64,000 nt of DNA from Rhodanobacteraceae bacterium (GCA_016713135.1 JADJPR010000003.1:124001-188000); one strand, 5' to 3'; positions 1 to 9,304 are shown, numbered from the stretch's first letter. Numbers and translations: made by a program. The notes: generated by a model from the sequence alone, not told the origin.

Positions 1-365
1 ACTACCCGATGTTCCTGCGCCTTGCGCGCGCCGGCGCCTGGCTGCAGATCACGGCCGGCGCGTTGACCGGCCGCTTCGGCCGGCGGCCGAAGTACTGGTC
101 GCAACGACTGCTCGACGAAGGTCCGGTGCACATCATTGCCAGCGACGCGCACAGCGTGCACCGGCGCCCGCCCTTGCTGGCCGAGGCGCAGGTGGCCGCA
201 GCGAGGCAGGTCGGCGACGACGAGGCCTGGGCGCTGGTGCGTGAACGGCCACAGGCGGTGCTGAAGAATCTTGCCCCGGAAGCGCTGCACCCTGCCACCC
301 GACCTCCGGCGGGACTCGTCGCCAGAACGACCGGGTTTGTGCGGCGATGGCTGGGTCGCGGATAA
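1..365 (+). CDS. PHP-type protein-tyrosine phosphatase, C-terminal fragment
   Basis: The reading frame is already open at the window edge (first full codon at base 3), so the N-terminus lies outside. The visible 120 residues contain the SDAH motif (HIIASDAHSVHRRPP), which in PHP-superfamily phosphatases of the CpsB/CapC/YwqE type supplies metal ligands. Such enzymes dephosphorylate the tyrosine cluster of a Wzc-type kinase and so tune polysaccharide chain assembly. The next two genes encode the Wza-like exporter and the Wzc-like kinase, which fits that role. The TAA stop overlaps possible early ATGs of the next gene, suggesting translational coupling. Without the N-terminus the remaining metal-binding residues cannot be checked. 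Confidence 0.75.
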   Translation, partial: YPMFLRLARAGAWLQITAGALTGRFGRRPKYWSQRLLDEGPVHIIASDAHSVHRRPPLLAEAQVAAARQVGDDEAWALVRERPQAVLKNLAPEALHPATRPPAGLVARTTGFVRRWLGRG

Positions 366-394
366 TGCCCAAATGTGAAATGGAGATGCCCTTG

Positions 395-1108
395 ATGTTC
401 CTCAGAGTCTGCCTGTGCCTTGCGCTGCTCTGCCTCGCTGCCTGTGCTGGCGACGGCATGCGCGACGTGCGCGACGGCCGTGCGCGGATGGTGACCACGA
501 CCGACACCTTGCGACCACCAGACACCACAGGTGCCACCGGCGCCTACGAGGGGGTTTCCGAATACCGGCTCGGCGCGCGCGATGTACTTGATATCGAGGT
601 CTACCAGATGGCCGAATTGACCCGCCGGGTGCGAGTCAATTCGAAGGGCATGATCTCTCTGCCACTTCTTGGACCGATCAAGGCGGTCGGAAAGACCGCG
701 TCGGAACTCGAAGACGAGATCACCAGGTTGCTCGCGGACGACTTCCTCCAGGATCCGCAGGTCACGGTGTTCGTCGCCGAGTACACCAGCCAGCAGATCA
801 CCGTCGAAGGTGCCGTCAATGCCCCGGGGATCTACCCGCTGAACGGAAAGACCAGCTTGCTGCAGGCGATCGTGCGTGCTGGCGGCGTCAGCGAGTACGC
901 CAACCCGCGCGGCATCATCATCTTTCGCGTGATCGACGGCCAGCGCATGGCGGCGGTGTTCGACCTGCGCGAGATCCGCGGCGGCAATGCGGAGGATCCG
1001 CAGGTCTATGGCGACGATCTGATCGTCATCGATGAATCGGGGTCGAAATCGGCCTGGCGGACCCTGCTCGGCGCGATGCCCGTACTGGGCATGTTCCGCG
1101 TCTTCTGA
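395..1108 (+). CDS. Polysaccharide export outer-membrane lipoprotein (Wza-type)
   Basis: Predicted 237-residue lipoprotein of the outer-membrane polysaccharide export family (Poly_export domain followed by SLBB-like domain). The ATG at 395 is preferred because it gives a clean lipoprotein signal (MFLRVCLCLALLCLAAC, lipobox LAAC, Cys17) and has GGAGA 8 bases upstream; in-frame ATGs at 365, 380 and 386 are alternatives. After a short linker, the segment beginning YRLGARDVLDIEVYQ is the export domain, and ITVEGAVNAPGIYPL starts the SLBB-type beta-grasp part. The protein is shorter than E. coli Wza, as is common where the C-terminal membrane helix barrel is reduced. It sits between the phosphatase and the Wzc-like kinase and would form the outer-membrane exit pore for exopolysaccharide. 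Confidence 0.88.
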   Translation: MFLRVCLCLALLCLAACAGDGMRDVRDGRARMVTTTDTLRPPDTTGATGAYEGVSEYRLGARDVLDIEVYQMAELTRRVRVNSKGMISLPLLGPIKAVGKTASELEDEITRLLADDFLQDPQVTVFVAEYTSQQITVEGAVNAPGIYPLNGKTSLLQAIVRAGGVSEYANPRGIIIFRVIDGQRMAAVFDLREIRGGNAEDPQVYGDDLIVIDESGSKSAWRTLLGAMPVLGMFRVF

Positions 1109-1144
1109 ACAGTCCGCGCCAGCGATCCATTTCCGGAGCAAGAC

Positions 1145-3436
1145 ATGCAGGATGCAGTACCCAACCATGACCCGGCTCGTGGGAATCTCCCCGCGGCGTT
1201 GCCTTCCCGTAGCCAGCAACTGGCCCTGCTGGATCCGCGCACGCAGGCCCTGTCCACTTTGCTGCGCGGCGGCGGTGGGGAAGGGGACCAGGATGAGGGC
1301 GGTCTCGACCTGCTGAAGTACTGGCATGTCATCGTCAAGCGCAAGTGGACGGTGCTCAGCGTTTTCGTGATCGTGCTGCTGACCGGCGTGATGATGACGA
1401 TGCTGACCACGCCGATGTACCGTGCCACGGCGACCGTGCAGATCGAGCGCCAGGCCGCGCGGGTAGTCAATGTGCCAGGCATGGAGCCGATCGAAGGCAT
1501 CTACGACTTCGAATTCTACGAAACCCAGTTCCAGTTGCTGCGCAGCCGATCGATGGCCGAGAAGGTCGCCGCGGGCCTCGATCCTGAGGACCCCGTGTTC
1601 GCGGTCATGAGCGCTCCGTCGCCGATGGCCAAGCTGATGCAGATCGTCCTTGGCTTCGGCGATGACGATGGCGCCAGGTCGATCCCGGAACAGAAGCGCC
1701 AGGATCTGGTCAATCTGGTGCGCTACGGCCTGACCGTGGAGCCGGTACCGAGGTCGCGCCTGGTACGCCTGCATTTCGACAGCCCGGAAGCCGCGTTGTC
1801 GGCAACCATCGCCAACGCGGTGGCCACCGGTTTCATCGAGTCCAACATGGAACGGCGGATCGACAACAGCTCCTACGCGCGTGAGTTTCTCGAAGATCGC
1901 CTGGAGCAGGTCAAGCTAAAGCTCCAGGACTCCGAGCAGGCCCTAGCCGACTATGCGCAAAAAGAGCAGATCATCAATATCGAGGGTCGCGAGACGATGC
2001 TGTCGAACGACCTGACCTCCCTGCGCGCAGCGCTGACGACGGCGCGCCAGGAGCGCATCGATGCCGAGGCGCGCATGCGGCAGGGGAGTGGGGTCAGTGC
2101 TTACTCGCATCCATTGATGCTGCAGAACGAGGGGGTGCAGGCGCTGCGCGCGACACGCGGCAAGCTGGAGGCGGAGTACCAGGAGAAATTGCTGGTCTAC
2201 AAGCCCGGCTATCCGTTGATGGTTCAGATCCGGAGCCAGATCGAACAGATCGACAAGCAACTGGACGCCGAGGTCAAGCTGATCAAGTCGGGCCTGACAG
2301 CGGCCTATGAAGCTGCGCGCGACAAGGAGTCGATGCTCCAGGCGCAGGTCGACCAATTGGCGAAATCGGTGCTGGAAGTGCAGGGCAGCACCACCAACTT
2401 CACCCTGCTGGAACGCGAAGTCGAGACCAATCGGCAGCTCTACGATGCCCTGCTGCAGCGGTACAAGGAAATCGGCATCACCTCCAGCGTGGATTCCAAC
2501 AACGTCAGCATCGTGGATACGGCGTTGCCCCCAGGTGGTCCTTACGCGCCGAATGTATTTCGCAATGTGCTGATGTCCCTGATGCTGGGACTGGTGCTTG
2601 GTGTGTTGCTTGCGCTGTTGTTCGAGTTCCTGGACGACACTCTGAAGCGACCGGACGAGATCGAGAAGCATCTGGGCATCGGCGTGCTCGGCGTGATTCC
2701 GAAGCTCGAGGGTGTCGGTCCCGAGGAGGCTTCGCTGGACCCGCGTTCGGCTTTCTCCGAGGCTTACCGTTCGGTGCGTACATCGCTGCAGTTCTCCACC
2801 GAGGCCGGTGTGCCCAAGGTATTGCTGGTCACCAGCGCGTCGGCCGCGGAAGGCAAGACCACCACGGCGTTGACCTTGGCGCGCAACTTTGCGCAGCTCG
2901 GACGCCGCGTCCTGCTGATCGACGGAGACCTGCGCAATCCTTCCCTGCACCGGGTGCTGGGTTGCGACAATTCGGTTGGCCTGTCCAACTTCCTGGCCGG
3001 CAGCATCAAGCCCGCCGCCGCGATCAAGCCGACCAAGACGCTGCGCCTCACCTTCATCCCCTCGGGGCCGCTGCCGCCGAATCCGGCGGAACTGCTGGCG
3101 GGTCCGAAGATGGTCTCGCTGCTCAGCCTTGCCGGCGAGAAGTTCGACCAGGTCATCATCGACGGCCCGCCCATCATGGGACTGGCGGACTCGCCGATAT
3201 TGTCCAACTTGTCCTCAGGTACCCTGCTGGTCATCGAGGGTGGCGGTACGCGCATCGCAACCGCGAAAGAGGCGCTGAAGCGATTGATTGGCGCCCGCGC
3301 GCACGTGGTAGGCGCGCTGATCACCAAGTTCGACGCGCGCGTTGCCGGCTACGGCTACGGCTATGGCGGTGACTATGGTGGCTACCAGTACTATGCATAC
3401 GGTGGCTCGACGCCGGCCCGATTGACCAAGGACTGA
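1145..3436 (+). CDS. Polysaccharide co-polymerase / BY-type tyrosine kinase (Wzc-type)
   Basis: A 763-residue protein with both halves of a bacterial tyrosine autokinase. A Wzz domain starts about residue 55 with a first membrane helix near 70-90; a long coiled-coil periplasmic part follows; the second helix is near 472-495. The cytoplasmic kinase has Walker A (SASAAEGKTTT, about 563-573), Walker A' (LLIDGDLRNPSLH, about 589-601) and Walker B (VIIDGPP, about 668). The C-terminus is rich in tyrosine (YGYGYGGDYGGYQYYAYGG), the autophosphorylation cluster. GGAG lies 7 bases before the ATG. It controls polymerisation and export of the polysaccharide together with the Wza-like protein, and the phosphatase upstream would reverse its phosphorylation. 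Confidence 0.93.
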   Translation: MQDAVPNHDPARGNLPAALPSRSQQLALLDPRTQALSTLLRGGGGEGDQDEGGLDLLKYWHVIVKRKWTVLSVFVIVLLTGVMMTMLTTPMYRATATVQIERQAARVVNVPGMEPIEGIYDFEFYETQFQLLRSRSMAEKVAAGLDPEDPVFAVMSAPSPMAKLMQIVLGFGDDDGARSIPEQKRQDLVNLVRYGLTVEPVPRSRLVRLHFDSPEAALSATIANAVATGFIESNMERRIDNSSYAREFLEDRLEQVKLKLQDSEQALADYAQKEQIINIEGRETMLSNDLTSLRAALTTARQERIDAEARMRQGSGVSAYSHPLMLQNEGVQALRATRGKLEAEYQEKLLVYKPGYPLMVQIRSQIEQIDKQLDAEVKLIKSGLTAAYEAARDKESMLQAQVDQLAKSVLEVQGSTTNFTLLEREVETNRQLYDALLQRYKEIGITSSVDSNNVSIVDTALPPGGPYAPNVFRNVLMSLMLGLVLGVLLALLFEFLDDTLKRPDEIEKHLGIGVLGVIPKLEGVGPEEASLDPRSAFSEAYRSVRTSLQFSTEAGVPKVLLVTSASAAEGKTTTALTLARNFAQLGRRVLLIDGDLRNPSLHRVLGCDNSVGLSNFLAGSIKPAAAIKPTKTLRLTFIPSGPLPPNPAELLAGPKMVSLLSLAGEKFDQVIIDGPPIMGLADSPILSNLSSGTLLVIEGGGTRIATAKEALKRLIGARAHVVGALITKFDARVAGYGYGYGGDYGGYQYYAYGGSTPARLTKD

Positions 3437-3599
3437 TCGCGTGCGTCTGACGCCCGACTGCCGCAACTGCACCCAGCTGTCCGTGGTCTCGGGCCGCGCG
3501 CCTGATGCTCTCGGCGCCACTTGCCGGGCGCGTCTGCAGCGGCCGTTCGCAGCAGCCTGCGCCGGATGTCGCCGTCATTCCCCTTACGGGTGCTGATCC

Positions 3600-5541
3600 G
3601 TGCCCCAGGCCGCCCTCGATCTGGTCTTGGCGCTCTTCAGGGATCCTGGCCTGGTGGCGGAGTTCCGCGAGCGCGCGCTGCCGGGTGACATCGGGCAAGT
3701 CATCCGCATCGCAGCCGGGGAGGGCGCGGCGACTGATGCTGCCGTGGAGGCGACCGGATTGCCTGCCGAGACCTTGGGTGAGGCTTGCGTGTTCTTCCTG
3801 CAGCAGATGCTGTTTGCGCCAGGAGCGGATTCATACCGGGTTCTCGGGGCACTTCCCGAAGACCCCCAGGAACGCTTGCGCGAACACTATCGCTGGTTGA
3901 TGAAATGGCTGCACCCCGACCGCAATCAGGATGGCTGGGAGGCCGTCTATGCGGAACGTGTCACGACTGCCTGGCAGGATTTGAAGACACCAGACCGACG
4001 CGCCGAATACGATGAGCGCGCGCCATCCGTTGCGCTGCCGATGGTGCCGGTGTCCCAGTCGGGTTGGCGCCTGCCGGTCGCTGACTCGGTGCCGCGGGGA
4101 CCCTTGCTCTCCGGTCGAGTCGTTCGCAATCTTCCGGGCATTGTGTTGGGCACTCTCGCCAGCCTGGCGGTCTTGATGGTTGCTGCGACTTACTGGGCGC
4201 GCTCGAGCGCGGAACGCCACTGGTCGGACCGCGAGGCAATTCGCGAACCGACGGGTTCCCAGCTTGTCCCGGAGCCGCCGGCGACAACTGCCGATGCCGC
4301 GGACCCCACGCCTGCTGCCCTGGCGACTGACGGCGGTGATCCGGCAAGCACAGACAAGCTGCCGGCGCTGTCCGGGGAAGCGGTTACCAGCCCCCAGGTG
4401 AGCTCGCAAATGCTCGTGCTGGCGGATGATCCACAATCGCCGCGGGCATCCGAAGCGGTGGCGATCGCGCCTGATGTTGCGACCGCCCCCCGTGGTGGCG
4501 CTCCCTCCCGCAGCCGAGGCCGCTGACGGCGCGACTGAACTCGACTTGCCGCTTGCGCGGGAAGCGGCGGCTCCCGCGGCTGACGTTGCGACCGAACCCC
4601 CCGTGGTGGCGCTCGCAGCCGCTGCCGGAGCCGACGCGATTGATCCGGATTTGCCGCTTGCGAAGGAAACGGTGGCTTCCGCGCACGATGCCGAAACCGA
4701 TCACGTCTCGGTTGCCCGAGCCGACCCAATCAAGACGACGGTGTCGCAACCTGAGCAAGTGGCGACGGACGCTGTCGCCCAGGCAGCCCCCGAGCAGGCA
4801 GATTCGCCGCCGTCGCCCGCGTACACGCCCCAGGCACCGGCACCGGCATCGGTGTTCGTGACTGCGCCCGAGCGCCGTCCCGCTTCGACTGCGCCGGCAT
4901 TGCCGCCGCCGGCCGTGTCGCTGGTGATCGCGGCTTCGCCCGAGCGCAACCACCCGCCCGTTTCCGCCGAAGGCGAGATCTCGCCGCTGTCAGCGGATGC
5001 GACTTCGGCCGGCAACAGTCTGGTCAGTTCGCCGGCACGATCGGAGCCCGATTCTGTTCCCTCGGATCCGGTCGTACCGACCATCGCCGTGAATGTGCCG
5101 GTGCCAGCGCCGGCGGAATCCGAGCCCGCAGACGAACCCGCAGCCCCAACAACTGCAGTGGCCAATCCGGTCGCGACTCAGGCGAGCGTCGCCCCGGCGC
5201 AAGGCCGTGCCGAGGAACTGGTTCGTGAGTTCGTCGCCGCCTATGCCGCAGGTGACCGCGGGCGCTTCGACCGCCTGGTGACTGCAAGTGGTCGCGATCA
5301 GCCCGCGCTGGCTGACATGCGTCGACGTTTCGACACGACCGAAATGCGCTTCCTCGAGATCTCCCAGGTGCAGTGGCGGCTGGATGCGGATACCGCGCAG
5401 GCCTCTGCAAGTTTTCGCGACACCTATGTTCCGCGCGGCTCCCGACGAGCGGTGACCGAGGCAGGACGGATTGCCTGGGAGATCCGCATCGAGGATGGGA
5501 ATCACCGCATCGCGGGGCTCGCACGCAATGCTGCACGCTGA
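3600..5541 (+). CDS. J-domain membrane protein with Pro/Ala-rich linker and NTF2-like C-terminus, frameshifted
   Basis: Two overlapping frames (3600-4526 and 4426-5541) read as one protein broken by one extra base in the C6 run at 4486-4491. The N-terminal part has a J-like domain with an intact HPD motif (LHPDRN, about residue 104) and YDE at its end, then a single membrane helix (about 175-200). A long Pro/Ala-rich segment contains two copies of an imperfect repeat of about 109 bases (DVAT.PPVVAL...LDLPLA), starting near 4473 and 4582. The last 110 residues (RAEELVREFVAAYAAGDRGRF...) resemble an NTF2/SnoaL-like fold. GTG start at 3600. Its position after the Wzc-like gene suggests an envelope or exopolysaccharide role, but the function is unknown. 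The break may be real or a sequencing indel. Confidence 0.65.
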
Positions 5542-5568
5542 CAAGGCGGGCATCTCGGCCGCGGGTCC

Positions 5569-6834
5569 GTGGTCTACGCCAGCCGGTCGCTACGACCGAT
5601 GAGGCGCGTGCCACGAACGATCATCGCGGCTGTGGCGCTCGGTGCGCTTTGGCTGGTGCTGGTCCGCGGCTATGCAGATTATCTGGCGCGGCCCCTCCCC
5701 GAGCGCGCGCTCACGCTCGACAGCGCCCAGCCCGAGGCCTTGGTGCGATCGGCGGAAAGCGCGCTGCGGCAGGGGCGCGCCGACCTTGCGCTTTCGCTCG
5801 CGCAGCGTGCCTTGCGCACCCAACCTCTCGAGGGTCGCGCCTTGCGTGTGCTGGGCGCTGTTGCCGAGCTGAGCGGGGATCGCGACGCCGCGAATGCGCT
5901 GATGCAGGCTGCTGCAGCCAGGGCCCCGCGCGATTCGGCCACTCAGTTCTGGCTTGCCATCAATGCATTGGCCGACCGCGACCTCGATCGCGCGCTGGCC
6001 AAGCTCGACCGCCTCGTGCGCGTCGAACCGGAATTGCAGGGAGATGTGTTTCCGATTCTCGCGACAGTGGCGACCAACCCTGTGGGCGCGCGCGCCATGG
6101 CAGGCTATCTCATCGCTGACAGCCCGTGGCGTGCCAGTTTCCTCTCCGGCTTGATCAGCCAGGCGGGCGTGGCCGACCTGCGACGCCTCTTTCGTGCGAT
6201 CGAGGCGGCAGGAGGGCGACTCACGGACGAGGAATTCGACCAGTTCGCGATGCGCCTCTGGGGCGCGCGCCAATGGCGCAGCCTGCGCGCCTGGATCAAG
6301 CATCGCTCACCTGGTCCGAGCGCTACGCTGGTCCACGACGGCGGCTTCGACGGCGATGGCCGCGGACCCTTTCTGGGCTGGAGCCAGCGACGCGTTGCCG
6401 GAGCGGACACCCAGATCGCGGCCAACGCGGGCAACGGGCGAACCGCGCTGAGGGTGAGTTTCCATGATCGTCGGGTGCCGTATGCGCACGTCGAGCAGGC
6501 CCTGCTGTTGCCGCCGGGACGCTACCGGCTGTCGGTGCAGGCGCGCCCGGTCGATCTGAAGACGGCACTCGGCATTGGCTGGGTGCTGTCCTGTGTCGAA
6601 AACGGCAAGACCCTGGGCCAGACCGAATCACTCCTCGGAAGCAGCGACTGGCGTCCCACCAGCGCGCACTTCGAAGTCCCCGAGAATGATTGCGGCGGGC
6701 AGACACTGGTGCTCAAGCTCGCCGCGCGTATCGCCGCGGAACAACAGGCCGCAGGCGTGATCTGGTTCGACGACCTCAGCATCACGCCCGAAACCGTCTC
6801 TGTGTCACCGGGAGCGGCCGAAAGCGGTGGCTGA
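5569..6834 (+). CDS. Membrane-anchored TPR protein of the exopolysaccharide locus
   Basis: A 421-residue protein with an N-terminal basic segment and one membrane helix (TIIAAVALGALWLVLV), then TPR-like helices (ALRQGRADLALSLAQRAL; LEGRALRVLGAVAELSG) to about residue 150. The C-terminal 150 residues look like a beta-sandwich (LVHDGGFDGDGRGPFLGW ... IWFDDLSITPE), similar in style to carbohydrate-binding-like modules that end in a W-F-D-D-L strand. The start is uncertain: GTG 5569 or ATG 5599. It is 27 bases after the J-domain gene and probably co-transcribed. I do not recognise a named family for the whole protein; the arrangement suggests an assembly factor for surface polysaccharide. That role is inference from context. 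Confidence 0.6.
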   Translation: MVYASRSLRPMRRVPRTIIAAVALGALWLVLVRGYADYLARPLPERALTLDSAQPEALVRSAESALRQGRADLALSLAQRALRTQPLEGRALRVLGAVAELSGDRDAANALMQAAAARAPRDSATQFWLAINALADRDLDRALAKLDRLVRVEPELQGDVFPILATVATNPVGARAMAGYLIADSPWRASFLSGLISQAGVADLRRLFRAIEAAGGRLTDEEFDQFAMRLWGARQWRSLRAWIKHRSPGPSATLVHDGGFDGDGRGPFLGWSQRRVAGADTQIAANAGNGRTALRVSFHDRRVPYAHVEQALLLPPGRYRLSVQARPVDLKTALGIGWVLSCVENGKTLGQTESLLGSSDWRPTSAHFEVPENDCGGQTLVLKLAARIAAEQQAAGVIWFDDLSITPETVSVSPGAAESGG

Positions 6835-6924
6835 TAAACTGTCGACATGCGCACGAGCTTGAGCTTGGTGTGCGTTCAGGCTAAGCTGCGAGCCAAATAT
6901 TCTGTCGTTGGTGGGGTCGAGCGC

Positions 6925-7692
6925 ATGAATGCGATTGCGAGCGGTGTGGGAATTCTTGCCCTGAGCTTGCTCGGCGCAACCGCGGTGACGGCCCAGGATT
7001 CGGATGCAGGCAAGGAAGTGGGGCGCTTGCAGGATGTCCAGGGTACCGTGCTGTTGAAGAAGGGCGATCAGTCGATCCCGGTTGTCGAGGGCCAGCCGCT
7101 GATGGCCGACGACGAAGTCCTCGTGACCGAGGGTGCGCGGGCACTGGTGGTGTTCAACGACGGTTGCGATCTGGAACTCGCCGAGGAGGAGGTCTACGAG
7201 GTCTCCCGACGCTCTCCCTGTGCGATGCTCTGGTGGGCGGCTCCGGCGGCGGCAGGCGTTTCCTGCGGCGCCGCGCACGCACAAAAATCGAATAACTCGC
7301 GTACGCTGGCGGCGGTTGGACTCGCGGCAGGTGGCGCGCTGATGGGGACGTCGCAGGGGCGCGAAACCGATTTCCGTGAATATGCTGCCGCGCTGGAGTC
7401 GGCCGAAGGCGATGTGCTTGCGACCAACAAGGACCAGCAGTTGGAGGCGATCCGCCCTGGTACCCGCTTGCATGCCGATCAGGAAATTCTGGTCAAGTCC
7501 GGAGCCAAGGCTCTGATCCGCTTCGACGACGGCTGCACCACCGAGATCCAGGTGGGCGAGGACGAGGAAGACCGCTACATCATTCCGCACAACTCGCCAT
7601 GTTTCACGCCGGGAACCTGGTGGGCCAGCACCGCGGCGGCTGCCGGATTGTGTGTCACTGCGGAGAACGAGGACGACGTTTCCTCGCCCTGA
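6925..7692 (+). CDS. Secreted/periplasmic protein with two FecR-like domains
   Basis: The 255-residue product starts best at ATG 6925, giving a signal peptide (MNAIASGVGILALSLLGA...VTAQ) cut after AQ. It holds two copies of one domain, about residues 30-100 and 155-235: each runs V-x-G-x-V...G..L..D.E.LV..GA.AL..F.DGC and ends with an SPC. This is the FecR-like beta-rich fold. Each copy has a Cys pair (DGC...SPC) that could form a disulfide. Between them is a hydrophobic stretch (WWAAPAAAGVSCGAAHA, then LAAVGLAAGGALMG), so a membrane-spanning section is possible. No sigma/anti-sigma gene is adjacent, so this is probably not a classical FecR. Function unknown. Confidence 0.6.
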   Translation: MNAIASGVGILALSLLGATAVTAQDSDAGKEVGRLQDVQGTVLLKKGDQSIPVVEGQPLMADDEVLVTEGARALVVFNDGCDLELAEEEVYEVSRRSPCAMLWWAAPAAAGVSCGAAHAQKSNNSRTLAAVGLAAGGALMGTSQGRETDFREYAAALESAEGDVLATNKDQQLEAIRPGTRLHADQEILVKSGAKALIRFDDGCTTEIQVGEDEEDRYIIPHNSPCFTPGTWWASTAAAAGLCVTAENEDDVSSP

Positions 7693-7717
7693 GCGGGGCC
7701 TCCTCAGTTGCGTCTGC

Positions 7718-7743
7718 GAAGCGCCGCCCAAAAGCGGCGCTTC
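7718..7743. terminator. Hairpin between convergent genes
   Basis: A perfect 10-bp stem (GAAGCGCCGC / GCGGCGCTTC) with a 6-base loop lies between the converging FecR-like gene and the SnoaL-like gene. There is no strong T run on either side, so a transcription terminator acting in both directions is likely but not certain. Confidence 0.5.
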
Positions 7744-7797
7744 GTCATTCTGGACAGCGTTCTGCAATCCTGTCGCGCGCTGCCAGCGTGCGTCCGA

Positions 7798-8223
7798 TCA
7801 GTCGAGCCGCGAAACCTGCGCGATCCAGTCCTGCAGGTTGTAGTAGTTGGTGACGCGTGCGATGCGTCCGTCAACGATGTCGAAGAAGGCCCCGCCCGGT
7901 AGCCGGTAGCGCTGTCCACGCGCAGGCGGCAGGCCTTCATCGCCCGACAGGTACTGGCCGCTGACCACATACTCCGCAGCCGCGTGACGCCCGTCAGGAC
8001 TGGCGAGGACGCGCACCTCGGACAGCACTTCCAGGTAGCAGCGTGCCATCCGCTGCAGGAAGGCACGGAAGCGCTCGCGGCCGACTTGGCGTTCGCCCTG
8101 GTTGAGGTCGTGCGCCACATTCTCGGCCAGCAGTTCCAGCATGCCTTCCCAGTCCGCGCGGTTGAACGCAGTGTAGTAGCGTGCGATCAGCTCGCGGGTC
8201 GCGTGGGCGGAATCCTGGCTCAT
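7798..8223 (-). CDS. SnoaL/ketosteroid-isomerase-like protein
   Basis: A 141-residue protein of the NTF2-like superfamily: it opens ATRELIARYYTAFNRADWEGML and closes GGAFFDIVDGRIARVTNYYN, the usual first helix and last strand of the cone-shaped fold. Its ATG overlaps the stop codon of the adenosine kinase gene by four bases (ATGA at 8220-8223), so the two are translationally coupled. The substrate is unknown; the pairing with a PfkB-family kinase is seen in related genomes as far as I recall, but gives no firm function. Confidence 0.75.
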   Translation of the reverse strand: MSQDSAHATRELIARYYTAFNRADWEGMLELLAENVAHDLNQGERQVGRERFRAFLQRMARCYLEVLSEVRVLASPDGRHAAAEYVVSGQYLSGDEGLPPARGQRYRLPGGAFFDIVDGRIARVTNYYNLQDWIAQVSRLD

Positions 8224-9164
8224 TCGAAGCGGTACCCGAACTCGATGCGGAAACGCTCGAGGAATTCCTCGCGCGTGAAGCGCTGGTTCTGGGTGCCGGG
8301 CTGCTCGATCTTGATGGCGCCCATCAGCGAGGCGATGCGCCCACTGGTTTCGAAATCGAGGTTGTTCATCAGCCCGTAGATCAGGCCGGCACGATAGGCA
8401 TCGCCGCAACCGGTCGGGTCGACGACCGCCGAAGCCTTCGCCGTCGGGATCTCGATGACGCCTTCGCGGGTGTACCAACGCGAACCCTCGCCGCCGCGGG
8501 TGACGATGTACGCCGACACCTTCTGGGCGATCTGCTCCGGCGTCCAGCCGGTGCGCTCGCTGAGCAACTGGGACTCGTAATCGTTCACCGAGACATAGGT
8601 CGCATTCTCGATGAAGTTGCGGAATTCCTCGCCATTGAACAGCGGCAGCGCCTGACCTGGGTCGAAGATGAAGGGCACGCCCATCGCCCTGAACTCGGCA
8701 GCGTGCTGCAGCATCGCGTCGCGGTTGTCCGGCGCGACGATGCCAAAGGAGATGCCGCGCACATCCTGCACGTGCGCGCCGTGGCTCTGGGTCATTGCGC
8801 CCGGATGAAAGGCGGTGATCTGGTTGTCGTCCAGGTCGGTGGTGATGTAGGCCTGGGCGGTGTAGTAATCGGGCAGTTCGCGCACGCAGCGCAGATCGAC
8901 GCCGAGCGCCTCGAAATGCGCGCGGTAGGGCTCGAAGTCGCGCCCGACCGCGCCGAAGGGCACCGGGTACCCGCCGAGCAATTTGAGGTTGTAGCTGATG
9001 TTGCCGGCGCAGCCGCCGAACTCGCGCCGCAGCGTCGGGACGTAGAAGGCCACGCTCAACATGTGCACCTTGTCGGCGAGGATGTGGTTCTTGAAGCGGT
9101 CCTCGAACACCATGATGGTGTCGTAGGCCATCGAGCCACAGATCAGGGCTTGCTTGGGCGCCAT
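8220..9164 (-). CDS. Adenosine kinase (PfkB family)
   Basis: A 314-residue sugar/nucleoside kinase. The N-terminal PfkB signature is present (FGGCAGNISYNLKLLGG) and the C-terminal signature is VVDPTGCGDAYRAGLIYGL, with the catalytic Asp in GCGD. The N-terminus (ALICGSMAYDTIMVFEDRF) matches the bacterial adenosine kinase subgroup found in proteobacteria, which phosphorylates adenosine to AMP in purine salvage. It is the first gene of a two-gene minus-strand unit. The region upstream (9165-9300) would hold the promoter. Another PfkB substrate (ribokinase-like) is possible but the overall sequence favours adenosine. Confidence 0.82.
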   Translation of the reverse strand: MAPKQALICGSMAYDTIMVFEDRFKNHILADKVHMLSVAFYVPTLRREFGGCAGNISYNLKLLGGYPVPFGAVGRDFEPYRAHFEALGVDLRCVRELPDYYTAQAYITTDLDDNQITAFHPGAMTQSHGAHVQDVRGISFGIVAPDNRDAMLQHAAEFRAMGVPFIFDPGQALPLFNGEEFRNFIENATYVSVNDYESQLLSERTGWTPEQIAQKVSAYIVTRGGEGSRWYTREGVIEIPTAKASAVVDPTGCGDAYRAGLIYGLMNNLDFETSGRIASLMGAIKIEQPGTQNQRFTREEFLERFRIEFGYRFE

Positions 9165-9304
9165 GCGGGTTGCAGTCCGGACAGGGAAAAATCAGCGGGA
9201 GACTAGCGCGGAAGGGGGCGGGAGGTCACCCGGATTTGGCGGGAACCGGTCGCCCCTGCCGATGCGCTTGTCCGCGCATCGAACTGTCGCGTACCCGTGA
9301 CTGC

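Noticed and set aside
2..1774. Long minus-strand open frame opposite the Wza/Wzc genes (590 codons)
   Set aside because: It is His/Arg/Asp-rich antisense of well-conserved plus-strand genes, as expected in GC-rich DNA, and has no recognisable domain.
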